In this document: piece after piece, positions 1-6,797 of the stretch
Position numbering within the stretch: the stretch's first letter is position 1
Layout: each line of letters begins with the position of its first letter
Assembly: GCA_902765215.1 (NCBI GenBank)
Contig: CACWZA010000013.1
Span: 1-53,120 of the forward strand
From: an uncultured bacterium
GTDB lineage: Bacteria > Cyanobacteriota > Vampirovibrionia > Gastranaerophilales > Gastranaerophilaceae
DNA: 53,120 nucleotides
Reading direction: 5' to 3'
Notes under the pieces: model-generated
Database searches by the model: none
What the model was told of the DNA's origin: nothing
What the model saw: the letters and a program-made list of their open reading frames with translations, nothing else
Translations under genes and position numbers: made by a program

Positions 1-70
1 CGTTAAACGGCATCGGCAAAAGCGTGGTTTTGCCTTTATGCCTCTGCTCGTAATCCGCTTTCGGTACCAT
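1..70 (-). CDS. N-terminal fragment of an unrecognised protein, cut by the window edge
   Basis: Reading the minus strand from an ATG at 68-70 gives an open frame to the window edge, 23 residues beginning MVPKADYEQRHKGK. An AGGGG lies about 12 bases upstream, too far for an ideal ribosome binding site. The next upstream in-frame stop is close, so the gene cannot extend much further 5'. It would be divergent from mgtE, sharing the 71-234 interval. No family can be named from so few residues, and chance openness is possible. Confidence 0.3.
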   Translation of the reverse strand, partial: MVPKADYEQRHKGKTTLLPMPFN

Positions 71-148
71 TTTTATATTTACCCCTGCGGTCAAAGAAAT
101 GGTACATCAAACCCATAATCGGTGCTTTTATGTTTACCCTAATTTTAA

Positions 149-165
149 GGACAACTTTGTTGTCC
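149..165. promoter_or_regulatory. Perfect 7-bp inverted repeat (GGACAAC-TTT-GTTGTCC)
   Basis: GGACAAC (149-155) and GTTGTCC (159-165) are exact reverse complements around a TTT centre. The element sits between the divergent 1-70 frame and mgtE, about 35 bases upstream of the presumed mgtE -35. No T-run follows it, so a terminator is unlikely. A repressor operator or a leader hairpin for the minus gene is possible. This is inference from symmetry and position only. Confidence 0.35.
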
Positions 166-199
166 CCAAAATAATATTTTATTTATTTCTCTCCCCATG

Positions 200-228
200 T
201 TCATGTAAAAGAAAATTTGTTATATAAT
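200..228 (+). promoter_or_regulatory. mgtE promoter, probably leaderless
   Basis: A perfect -10 hexamer TATAAT lies at 223-228, with a weak -35 TTCATG at 200-205 (17-base spacer). Exactly six bases separate the -10 from the ATG at 235, which puts the transcription start on or next to the start codon. No usable ribosome binding site fits between them. This rules out the alternative TTG start at 217, which would lie upstream of its own promoter element. Confidence 0.6.
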
Positions 229-234
229 CAGGGT

Positions 235-1605
235 ATGATAAATGTTGAAAGCATAGTAGAAAGAATTCGTGAAATAATCGACGACGAGAACACCAAACAG
301 TTAAAAGAGGTTCTCGACGGTTATCATGCTGCCGATTTGGCGGATATTTTTGAAGAACTGACTACTCATGAGCGTTTGTCATGTTTTAATCTTGTTGATG
401 AAGAAAAGGCATCAGACCTTTTGGAATATTTATCTGCTCAGTTACAGGTTGAGATTTTAGGCGAAATAGATCAGGAATATGCATCAAGACTTATCGCAAA
501 GATGCCTCATGATGAGGTTGCCGATGTACTCGGTGACATGGAAGAGGACGAATCAGAACAGTATCTTGATAAACTCCCTCACAAATTTTCATCTGAAGTC
601 AGAGAACTGATGACTTATAACGAGGAGTCTGCGGGCGGTATTATGAACCCGATTGTCCTTACGGTCAATGCTGATTCTGAGGTTAAAGATGTTCTCGATA
701 CAATAAGAATAAAAGCGGAAAAAGATAACTTAGATTTGTACTATGTATATGTAGTTGATAAACAGGATCACTTGTTAGGGGTTGCATCATTGAGAAAATT
801 ATTAACTTCCCCTATCAGATTACAGATTACGGAAATAATGACTCGTGATATAGTCAAACTTCATGTTGATGACAGACAGGATTATATCGCTGATGAGTTT
901 ATGAAATACCAGTTTAACGCACTCCCTGTTGTAGATTTGTATAACAGATTAAAAGGGATAGTTACCTGGGACGATGTTCAGGACATTGTTGAAGAAGAAA
1001 CGACAGAAGAAATCTATACATCTTCAGGTATCGCAACCGAAATGGTTGAAGATGAGGACGATATCTTAACGGGGAATCTTTTGCATGCGGTAAAAGCGCG
1101 CACACCGTGGTTATTTATTACTTTGATAGGTGAATTTCTTGCGGTTAATGTTGCAAATCATTTTAATCATACATTGGAAATTCTGCCTGTAATTGCAATA
1201 TTTATGCCATTACTTGCGGGGCTCGGCGGTAATATCGGAACCCAAAGTATCACTCTTATGGTGCGTGGTTTATCAACAGGGCAGGTAACTCTGAAATCTG
1301 CTTTCCATCATATATTGAGAGAATCTGCTATCGGACTTTTGATAGGTACTTTATTCGGTGTGCTTGTTATGGCGGTAACATGGGGCTGGCATCACCATGT
1401 CGGACTTGGTATTGTTGTCGGTCTTTCTATGGCAATCAATATGACTTGTGCTACCTTAATCGGTACTCTGACTCCGTTTGTTCTGAAGAAAATGAAGGTT
1501 GACCCTGCAATTGCTTCAGGCCCTGTGATTGCAACAACTATTGATGTTGTAGGTTTGTTTATTTACTTCTCATTTGCAACAGCATATATTATGAAATTAG
1601 GATAA
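235..1605 (+). CDS. mgtE: Magnesium channel/transporter MgtE
   Basis: Inner-membrane Mg2+ channel of the MgtE family; 456 residues from the ATG at 235, the usual family length. The order is typical: a soluble acidic MgtE N-domain (about residues 10-125, EELTTHERLSCFNLV and DVLGDMEEDE), a CBS pair (about 135-255, with AGGIMNP and EIMTRDIV), then about five membrane segments from residue 285. The pore region shows GLGGNIGTQSITLMVRG, and the last helix carries TTIDVVGLFIYF, whose Asp matches the pore Mg2+-site Asp of characterised MgtE channels. In those channels the cytosolic domains sense Mg2+ and close the pore. The gene stands alone on a likely leaderless transcript; HIT follows after about 90 bases with its own promoter. 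Confidence 0.95.
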   Translation: MINVESIVERIREIIDDENTKQLKEVLDGYHAADLADIFEELTTHERLSCFNLVDEEKASDLLEYLSAQLQVEILGEIDQEYASRLIAKMPHDEVADVLGDMEEDESEQYLDKLPHKFSSEVRELMTYNEESAGGIMNPIVLTVNADSEVKDVLDTIRIKAEKDNLDLYYVYVVDKQDHLLGVASLRKLLTSPIRLQITEIMTRDIVKLHVDDRQDYIADEFMKYQFNALPVVDLYNRLKGIVTWDDVQDIVEEETTEEIYTSSGIATEMVEDEDDILTGNLLHAVKARTPWLFITLIGEFLAVNVANHFNHTLEILPVIAIFMPLLAGLGGNIGTQSITLMVRGLSTGQVTLKSAFHHILRESAIGLLIGTLFGVLVMAVTWGWHHHVGLGIVVGLSMAINMTCATLIGTLTPFVLKKMKVDPAIASGPVIATTIDVVGLFIYFSFATAYIMKLG

Positions 1606-1665
1606 GGGCAGGGGAAATATATCGGTATCGCCTTTTTCTGTGTGTCTGATAATATTTGTGCTTTA

Positions 1666-1674
1666 TGTTATAAT
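1666..1674 (+). promoter_or_regulatory. Extended -10 promoter for the HIT-speE operon
   Basis: TG (1666-1667), one base, then TATAAT (1669-1674) forms an extended -10. No convincing -35 is visible at the right distance, as expected for extended -10 promoters. It lies 22 bases upstream of the HIT start and just upstream of its AAAGGAG ribosome binding site (1681-1687). Confidence 0.6.
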
Positions 1675-1696
1675 TAACCAAAAGGAGTTTAGTGAT

Positions 1697-2011
1697 ATGG
1701 AAGATTGTATTTTTTGTAAAATTATAAGCGGTGCGTTTGGCACGGAATTTGTTTATGAAGATGAAACAGCGGTTGTATTTAAGGATATTAATCCGAAAGC
1801 AGATATTCACCTTTTGGTTGTTCCGAAAGTGCATGTTGCAGATTTGAACGAGTGCAGTGAAGAATTAATCGGAAAACTCATGGCCGTTGTTAAGAAAGTG
1901 ACAGTCAAAGAAGGAATTAAATCATACAGAACAGTTATCAATACAGGAAAAGATGCAGGACAGGAAGTTTTCCACTTGCATATACATATTTTAAGCGGAG
2001 GAATTAAATAA
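1697..2011 (+). CDS. HIT family (histidine triad) nucleotide-binding hydrolase
   Basis: A 104-residue protein of the HINT branch of the HIT superfamily, cytosolic enzymes that hydrolyse purine-nucleotide phosphoramidates or AMP conjugates. The N-terminus has CIFCKIISG, and the C-terminus has GQEVFHLHIHI with the triad His93-x-His95-x-His97. The ATG at 1697 is chosen because AAAGGAG stands nine bases upstream; the longer reading frame from 1640 would run through the promoter. The stop codon overlaps the speE start by one base (TAATG), so the two are translationally coupled. The physiological substrate cannot be inferred. Confidence 0.93.
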   Translation: MEDCIFCKIISGAFGTEFVYEDETAVVFKDINPKADIHLLVVPKVHVADLNECSEELIGKLMAVVKKVTVKEGIKSYRTVINTGKDAGQEVFHLHIHILSGGIK

Positions 2012-2862
2012 TGACATTAACTCAGGAAAGATATTATAAAGAAATAACCCCAAACGGTTACGGGATAGCGATAAAAAGAGGGGAAACTTTGTTTTCCGAT
2101 CAGTCGGAATTTCAAAAAGTAGAAATTTTTGAAACAGATTCAACCTTAGGCAGAGTTTTAACTCTGGACGATTTGATGATGACAACAGAGGGTGATGAGT
2201 GGCATTATCACGAAATGATAGCTCATATCCCTATGATGCAGCATCCGTGTCCAAAATCAGTTTTGGTTATCGGCGGCGGCGACGGCGGTACAATAAGAGA
2301 AGTTTTAAAACATAATACGGTTGAAAAGGTTGTCCTCTGTGAGATAGACGGAATGGTTATTGATGCCTGCAAAAAGTATTTGCCGACTATTGCATGTGAG
2401 CTGGATAACCCGAAAGTTGAAATTTTGGTAGAAGATGCGATTGAATATATCAAGGGCAAAGAAGATATGTTTGATATAGTTCTTATTGATTCAACAGATC
2501 CTATGGGCCCTGGGGAAGGGTTGTTTACTGACGAGTTTTATACCAATGTAAAACGCTCACTCAAAAAAGGCGGGATAATGGTTGCTCAATCAGAAAGTCC
2601 TTTTGCGCAGGCTGATGCGGTACAAAAAATGTATGTTCAGCTTAAAAAAGTGTTCCCGATTTGTGCAACTTATACATCTAATATACCAACTTATCCGGGC
2701 GGATATTGGGCTTGGGCATTTTGTTCAAATGATGTAAAACCGTTATCATATTATGCTGATGACAGAGAACAGGCAATTGTGGAAACCTGCAAAATTTATA
2801 ACAGAGATTATCACAATGCAAGGTTTGCACTTCCAAACTATTTGAAAAAATTGATAGGATAA
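2011..2862 (+). CDS. speE: Spermidine synthase (polyamine aminopropyltransferase)
   Basis: Transfers an aminopropyl group from decarboxylated S-adenosylmethionine to putrescine, giving spermidine and methylthioadenosine. The 283 residues match the family length. Visible motifs: the N-terminal beta domain with LGRVLTLDDLMMTTEGDEW, YHEMIAHIP, the nucleotide-binding GGGDGGTIREVLKH, the acidic residue after strand 2 in VVLCEIDG, the catalytic loop LIDSTDPMGPGEGLF, then QSESPF and YPGGYWAWAF. A GGAGGA ribosome binding site lies within the end of the HIT gene. No speD or speA is in the window, so the polyamine pathway must be completed elsewhere. Confidence 0.96.
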   Translation: MTLTQERYYKEITPNGYGIAIKRGETLFSDQSEFQKVEIFETDSTLGRVLTLDDLMMTTEGDEWHYHEMIAHIPMMQHPCPKSVLVIGGGDGGTIREVLKHNTVEKVVLCEIDGMVIDACKKYLPTIACELDNPKVEILVEDAIEYIKGKEDMFDIVLIDSTDPMGPGEGLFTDEFYTNVKRSLKKGGIMVAQSESPFAQADAVQKMYVQLKKVFPICATYTSNIPTYPGGYWAWAFCSNDVKPLSYYADDREQAIVETCKIYNRDYHNARFALPNYLKKLIG

Positions 2863-2882
2863 TTCTTAATAAATTTATAATA

Positions 2883-2912
2883 AAAAGCGGAGAAAAATCT
2901 CCGCTTTTTTTT
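2883..2912. terminator. Bidirectional intrinsic terminator
   Basis: GCGGAGA (2887-2893) pairs with TCTCCGC (2898-2904) around a four-base loop. It is flanked by an A-run (2882-2886) and a T-run (2905-2912), so it can terminate speE on the plus strand and the 2911-3525 gene on the minus strand. The T-run overlaps the minus gene's stop codon. Confidence 0.9.
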
Positions 2913-3525
2913 ATATATAATTGCCTACCTGAAGAAATGCTTTCGGATGGCTTACATTCAATTCCCCCGGATTAGCTTCGTTTTTATACAAAGTAATATC
3001 GCTGTATGTTGTATAATCATTCGGGTACTTAAAGAAGGCTGCATGATAGTCGGCATCTTTTCTGAAACTAAAGGTCATTCTTTGAATACTTGCAACAGGA
3101 CGGCCTTGTCTGTCATATTCCGTCAGTTTGTCACAACCCCCGTCTTTTCCTATTGTTGATGCAATAACAACAGTATCTTTTCCTTTAAAAATTGCTGGAT
3201 CTAACTTGTCAGATTTGCATGAAACTAAAAGGTTATCACCGCCTGAGATACCGTAACCCATTTTATACAAATCATCGTAATTAATAGGTTTACTGTTTTG
3301 CATAGCAATAAATTTTGCCTCAACCTTCTCTTTTGTTAATGCTTCATTCTTTGCACCTTCTGCTTTTTTTGCATTGATTAGCGCTTTTGCTGCTGCAGCC
3401 AAAGCATCCATTGCATCATCAAAATCTCCCCCTGCCGTATCAATCGGAGATGTCATACTTTCTCCCCTGTATCCCTTAAAACTAATACCTGAATTTTGCG
3501 CACACGAAATACTGTTAATGTTCAT
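2911..3525 (-). CDS. Hypothetical protein with N-terminal SFKGY motif
   Basis: No family recognised; 204 residues. The ATG at 3525 is preferred because GGAAGGTGG lies six bases upstream; a TTG six codons earlier would overlap that site. The protein opens MNINSIS, then SGISFKGYRG (about residues 12-21), an Ala/Lys-rich helical stretch (FDDAMDALAAAAKALINAKK), and a mixed region with TYSDITLYKNE and a C-terminal FLQVGNYI. There is no signal peptide or membrane segment. The F-x-G-Y segment near the N-terminus recurs in the GH13-like protein at 10250-14530 (AFQGYQ), and both genes share a motif upstream. It is a monocistronic gene ending at the bidirectional terminator. Confidence 0.75.
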   Translation of the reverse strand: MNINSISCAQNSGISFKGYRGESMTSPIDTAGGDFDDAMDALAAAAKALINAKKAEGAKNEALTKEKVEAKFIAMQNSKPINYDDLYKMGYGISGGDNLLVSCKSDKLDPAIFKGKDTVVIASTIGKDGGCDKLTEYDRQGRPVASIQRMTFSFRKDADYHAAFFKYPNDYTTYSDITLYKNEANPGELNVSHPKAFLQVGNYI

Positions 3526-3578
3526 CACTAACCACCTTCCCAACTAAATTACACACATTCATATAAAGCATTTTTTCT

Positions 3579-3592
3579 GAGATTTTTGCTAG
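3579..3592 (-). promoter_or_regulatory. Shared upstream motif CTAGCAAAAATCTC
   Basis: On the minus strand CTAGCAAAAATCTC begins 67 bases upstream of the ATG at 3525. A near copy (CTAGCAAAAATTTC, 14574-14587) lies 57 bases upstream of the GH13-like gene, the only other gene here with the F-x-G-Y N-terminus. AT-rich -10-like sequence starts 25-30 bases downstream in both. It may be an activator site or alternative -35 element; the divergent flavodiiron gene could also use it. Confidence 0.35.
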
Positions 3593-3676
3593 TTTTATAA
3601 AAATTTTAATAATTCTTAAAAGGGGCAAGAATACCCTTATTTTTGATAATCGGGTTATTACATTCTGCCATTTTCG

Positions 3677-3685
3677 TGTTAAAAT
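3677..3685 (+). promoter_or_regulatory. Extended -10 promoter for the flavodiiron gene
   Basis: TG (3677-3678), one base, then TAAAAT (3680-3685) matches an extended -10. It stands 34 bases upstream of the start codon at 3720, leaving a short leader with an AAGGA (about 3708-3712) ribosome binding site. Confidence 0.5.
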
Positions 3686-3719
3686 TCAGTTATGGTCATA
3701 CATAAATAAGGAAAATAAG

Positions 3720-4910
3720 ATGAGAAAACTTGTAAAAAATAATGTAAACTGGGTAGGTTATCTTGATTGGGAACTGGAAACTTTTCACGGTGATGACTAC
3801 TCAATTATGAACGGTTCAAGTCAAAATTCATACTTAATTGAGGAAGAAAAAACTGTTCTTATTGATACGGTTTGGACTCCTCATAAAAACGATTTTGTGG
3901 AAAATTTAAAATCAGAAATTGATTTGAAGAAAATAGACTTTATTGTTGCAAACCACGCAGAATGTGACCATTCAGGTTCCCTAACTGCTCTTATGAAAGA
4001 AATACCAAATACTCCGATATACTGTACTGCACTATGCCAAAAAAGTATTGAAGGTCAATACGGTAAACAGGATTGGGATTTTCATATAGTAAAAACGGGC
4101 GACTCAATAGATATCGGGAACGGTAAAAAACTTATCTTTATTGAGATGAAAATGCTGCATTGGCCTGATTCTATGGCAACTTATATGACAGGTGATAATA
4201 TTCTGTTCTCAAACGATGCTTTCGGTCAGCATTTTGCTGTTGCTGAATTGTTTAATGATAAGGCAAATCAGTGTCTGTTGTGGCATGAAGCGTTAAAATA
4301 TTTTGTTAATATTTTAAATCCGTTTGCAGTTTTGGTTTCTAAAAAGATAGATGAGATTAAAGGGCTAAACCTTCCAATTGATATGATAGCACCGTCACAC
4401 GGAGCAATCTGGAGGAATAACCCAATGCAAATAATTGAAAAATATGCAGAATGGGCAAATGCATATCAGGAAAATCAAATAACAATTGCTTATGATACTA
4501 TGTGGGAAGGCACAACAAAAATTGCCCACAAGATTGCGGAAGAAATTCAAAAACAAAGCCCTGATACGGTCGTAAAAGTGTTCAATATATCTAAACAGGA
4601 TAAGAACGAAATTATGACAGAAGTGTTCAAATCAAAAGCTATTGCGGTTGGTTCGCCAACAGCGGTGAATGATATTCTTGCATCGGTTACAGGCTGGATG
4701 GCTTTCTTAAAATCATTGAAGTTTAAAAATAAAAAGGCTGCCGCTTTCGGTTGTTACGGCTGGAGTGGAGAGTCGGTTAAAATTTTGCAGGAAAAACTCA
4801 GAGAATCAGGGTTCAATGTGATTGATGAGAATATTAAATCTCTCTGGAATCCTGACGAAGAAGATTATGCAAAAATACCGGAACTTGTAACTAAGTTATT
4901 AGAAGAATAG
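3720..4910 (+). CDS. Flavodiiron protein (A-type flavoprotein, O2/NO reductase)
   Basis: Cytosolic enzyme that reduces O2 to water and/or NO to N2O, protecting anaerobes; 396 residues, the two-domain core length. The metallo-beta-lactamase-like domain (1 to about 250) carries diiron ligands in NHAECDHSG (His79, Glu81, Asp83, His84), His147 in MLHWPDSM, Asp166 in NDAFGQHF, and His227 in APSHGAIW. The flavodoxin domain (about 255-396) begins IAYDTMWEGTTKIA, the FMN phosphate loop, and includes GSPTAVNDI and FGCYGWSGE. No rubredoxin domain is fused, so the electron donor is elsewhere. The NO versus O2 preference cannot be read from sequence. It ends only eight bases from the convergent yraN stop, with no terminator visible between. 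Confidence 0.95.
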   Translation: MRKLVKNNVNWVGYLDWELETFHGDDYSIMNGSSQNSYLIEEEKTVLIDTVWTPHKNDFVENLKSEIDLKKIDFIVANHAECDHSGSLTALMKEIPNTPIYCTALCQKSIEGQYGKQDWDFHIVKTGDSIDIGNGKKLIFIEMKMLHWPDSMATYMTGDNILFSNDAFGQHFAVAELFNDKANQCLLWHEALKYFVNILNPFAVLVSKKIDEIKGLNLPIDMIAPSHGAIWRNNPMQIIEKYAEWANAYQENQITIAYDTMWEGTTKIAHKIAEEIQKQSPDTVVKVFNISKQDKNEIMTEVFKSKAIAVGSPTAVNDILASVTGWMAFLKSLKFKNKKAAAFGCYGWSGESVKILQEKLRESGFNVIDENIKSLWNPDEEDYAKIPELVTKLLEE

Positions 4911-4918
4911 TTCAATAG

Positions 4919-5275
4919 TTAGATATTTTTTAAATGTTCTATCTTTTTCTCAGGTTGTAATACTATTGATATTGCATCAATACGGAACTTTTTGTATTGA
5001 GGGTTTTCCGCTAAATAACTGTAAAGTCCCGTTTTAATATTTTTATATTTTGTGGGAGTAATTGCTTCAAAAGGACTGCCGAGAAACTCTGTTTTTCTTG
5101 TTTTGACCTCAACACAAACGAGAGTGTTTTTATCTTTTGTATCAAGTGCGATAATATCTATCTCGCACGCACGGGAAAAATGTTTATTTCTTTCTATAAT
5201 TTTATACCCTTTTTCTTCAAGAAATTTTACGGCAAGGTCTTCCCCTAAAGCTCCTGTTTGTTTGTTATCAGGCAT
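4919..5275 (-). CDS. YraN/UPF0102 family endonuclease-fold protein
   Basis: A 118-residue member of the YraN family, which has a restriction-endonuclease-like fold and no firmly established role. Motifs: the N-terminal GALGEDLAVKFLEEKGYKII, then EIDIIALD and VCVEVKTRK, giving the Asp...Glu-x-Lys core. The usual GEID is CEID here (ACEIDI), a neutral variation. The start overlaps the 3' end of the upstream activase gene by eight bases (ATGCCTGA), so it is the last gene of a minus-strand operon. Confidence 0.92.
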   Translation of the reverse strand: MPDNKQTGALGEDLAVKFLEEKGYKIIERNKHFSRACEIDIIALDTKDKNTLVCVEVKTRKTEFLGSPFEAITPTKYKNIKTGLYSYLAENPQYKKFRIDAISIVLQPEKKIEHLKNI

Positions 5276-6005
5276 GAATAAGTTCCCCTTCTTTATCGGA
5301 ATTAATCAGTCCTTCGCAGAGCATAAATCTGCCCAATAATTCAACTTCACAATAGTATTTTAATGATTCTACAAAACATTTGTTTTCACAGAATCCGCCC
5401 GATAAATAAATTTTTTTAGGTTTTTTTGCAAAACTCCATGCGTTGAAGGCTATTCCGTGTACAAATTTTGAGATTGCTTCTACGGGTTTTGCTCCGTTAG
5501 AAATGTCATCCATAATTTTTTCAAGTCCAAAAGTTCCGCAGGTTACTGAAAATTTTTCTTCATTAAATTCGAGTTCATCCCTTGAAACATTATAGAATTT
5601 TAAAAGCATTTCGACTGTTGCGCCTGTTGAGCTTGCACAAGATGTATTCCAGTCCATATCGTGAAATTTACCGTCTTTAAATCTTATCCATTTTGCATCA
5701 CGGCTTCCCAAATCTAAGATTGTTGCATCTTTATCAATGATATTTTTACTCCCGTTTGCAAGTGCAATAATTTCATTTTCATCAGCATTTCCCATGTGCC
5801 CGCAACATTTTTTTATTTCAAAAATTTTGCTAAAATTTTTGGATTTTAAAATCGATGAAGGTAAGATGTAATAATCTTTCTCGCCACTTGATTTTACTAA
5901 AAATTTTCCAAAATTTTCACGCAAATTTTCAGATTCAGCGGTGTCTGAATTATTATTTACCCATATAATTTTTGAATATGTTGTTCCTGCATCTAAATAT
6001 ATCAT
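5268..6005 (-). CDS. BadF/HgdC-type activase-like ATPase (ASKHA fold, [4Fe-4S])
   Basis: Resembles activators of 2-hydroxyacyl-CoA dehydratases: ASKHA-fold ATPases that inject an electron into a dehydratase partner. The 245 residues are near the usual length of about 260. Phosphate-1 motif LDAGTTYSKIIW (residues 4-15), phosphate-2 motif ILDLGSRDAKWI (96-107), and adenosine motif IYLSGGFCEN (199-208) are all present. Cys123 (SCASSTGATVE) and Cys156 (VTCGTFGLEK) align with the two Cys per subunit that hold the bridging cluster in HgdC, so the redox function looks intact. No dehydratase alpha/beta subunits are adjacent; the neighbour upstream is an unknown 238-residue protein. The true partner is unknown. 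Confidence 0.8.
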   Translation of the reverse strand: MIYLDAGTTYSKIIWVNNNSDTAESENLRENFGKFLVKSSGEKDYYILPSSILKSKNFSKIFEIKKCCGHMGNADENEIIALANGSKNIIDKDATILDLGSRDAKWIRFKDGKFHDMDWNTSCASSTGATVEMLLKFYNVSRDELEFNEEKFSVTCGTFGLEKIMDDISNGAKPVEAISKFVHGIAFNAWSFAKKPKKIYLSGGFCENKCFVESLKYYCEVELLGRFMLCEGLINSDKEGELIHA

Positions 6006-6021
6006 TTTTTCTTGTTTTTCC

Positions 6022-6738
6022 TTATCTCAGCCTTATAAATGCTTCAATCTTTGCACGAATCGAGTTATTTGCAAAATCATCTATATCAACATAGAGCCCG
6101 TTATATTTGTCTGCCAGATATTTTGCAAGTTGTGCTTTTGAACAAAATGCCTGTGCATAGAAAACGGTAGGCACATCCTCGTCAACGAACATTTCAAGGT
6201 CAATATCTGCGGGCACACCCGCTTCAACACATCTTGTCCAGCCGTACACATGGGTTTCGTCAGGGAATAATCTTAAAAGTTCCAAATCGTTTGGTGGTAC
6301 TCCCCAAAACCCGAATTTTGCTTTAACTTGCGGAAGGTCATATTTTACGGGATTAATAAGGTTGTTTGTAATAGTGTTTACCTTGTCGTATAAAGGCATA
6401 TTACTTGTTGAAATAACTAAATCTTTTCTTTTTTCTGTTTGTTCAAACTTGGTTTCAACAACATTAAATCCCTTATCCTTCAAAACCTGTGCTGCAAACC
6501 AGCCGCTGTCACACTTGTCTTTTCCTGTCGGAGCAATAATTTTTACAGGTTTTATAGCTAAAGAGTTATTGATAATGTTTTTAATAATTTTGCAATATGA
6601 TTCGGGCAGAAGATTTAAATCAGGATATCCAAAATCAATGTCCAAATCTATCCATTCGGCATTCGGATATTCTTTCTTTGTTTCTTCTGTCACCTGAGGG
6701 TCAGGATACCCCCAAAAACCTATTTTTTCTCTTGCCAT
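6022..6738 (-). CDS. Unrecognised protein with duplicated FGFWG/IGFWG segments
   Basis: A 238-residue soluble protein I do not recognise. Two internal segments resemble each other: KIGFWGYPDP near residue 5 and KFGFWGVPPND around residue 143, each followed within 20-30 residues by an acidic or aromatic stretch, which suggests a two-lobed domain. It also has APTGKDKCDSGWFAAQVL and TRCVEAGVPADIDLE. Three Cys are present (in DKCDSG, TRCVEAG and AFCSKAQ). It lies 16 bases upstream of the activase-like ATPase and is presumably co-transcribed. It may be the activase partner, or a diverged remnant of the HgdB/DUF2229 group, but the sequence does not establish that. No ribosome binding site precedes the ATG; see the promoter at 6745. 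Confidence 0.75.
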   Translation of the reverse strand: MAREKIGFWGYPDPQVTEETKKEYPNAEWIDLDIDFGYPDLNLLPESYCKIIKNIINNSLAIKPVKIIAPTGKDKCDSGWFAAQVLKDKGFNVVETKFEQTEKRKDLVISTSNMPLYDKVNTITNNLINPVKYDLPQVKAKFGFWGVPPNDLELLRLFPDETHVYGWTRCVEAGVPADIDLEMFVDEDVPTVFYAQAFCSKAQLAKYLADKYNGLYVDIDDFANNSIRAKIEAFIRLR

Positions 6739-6744
6739 ATAACT

Positions 6745-6750
6745 ATAATA
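6745..6750 (-). promoter_or_regulatory. -10 hexamer exactly six bases from an ATG (leaderless start)
   Basis: The minus strand reads TATTAT, six bases, then ATG at 6738. There is no purine-rich ribosome binding site upstream of this ATG. The geometry is identical to that at mgtE (TATAAT, six bases, ATG). No good -35 is visible. This would let the downstream three genes be transcribed separately from the TPR-glycosyltransferase pair. Confidence 0.45.
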
Positions 6751-6797
6751 GTTTGAAAACAGAAAATTTGAAACAAGTTAAGATTAAGTTTTTACAA

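Noticed and set aside
217-234. TTG start for mgtE at 217
   Set aside because: A perfect TATAAT lies at 223-228, so this start would precede the transcript; ATG 235 gives the normal MgtE N-terminus.
1640-1696. N-terminal extension of the HIT protein
   Set aside because: The extension runs through the extended -10 promoter and the ribosome binding site; ATG 1697 fits the family start.
6022-6738. Calling this gene a 2-hydroxyglutaryl-CoA dehydratase subunit
   Set aside because: It is too short and I could not identify the Cys pattern of HgdA/HgdB; only its position beside the activase suggests it.
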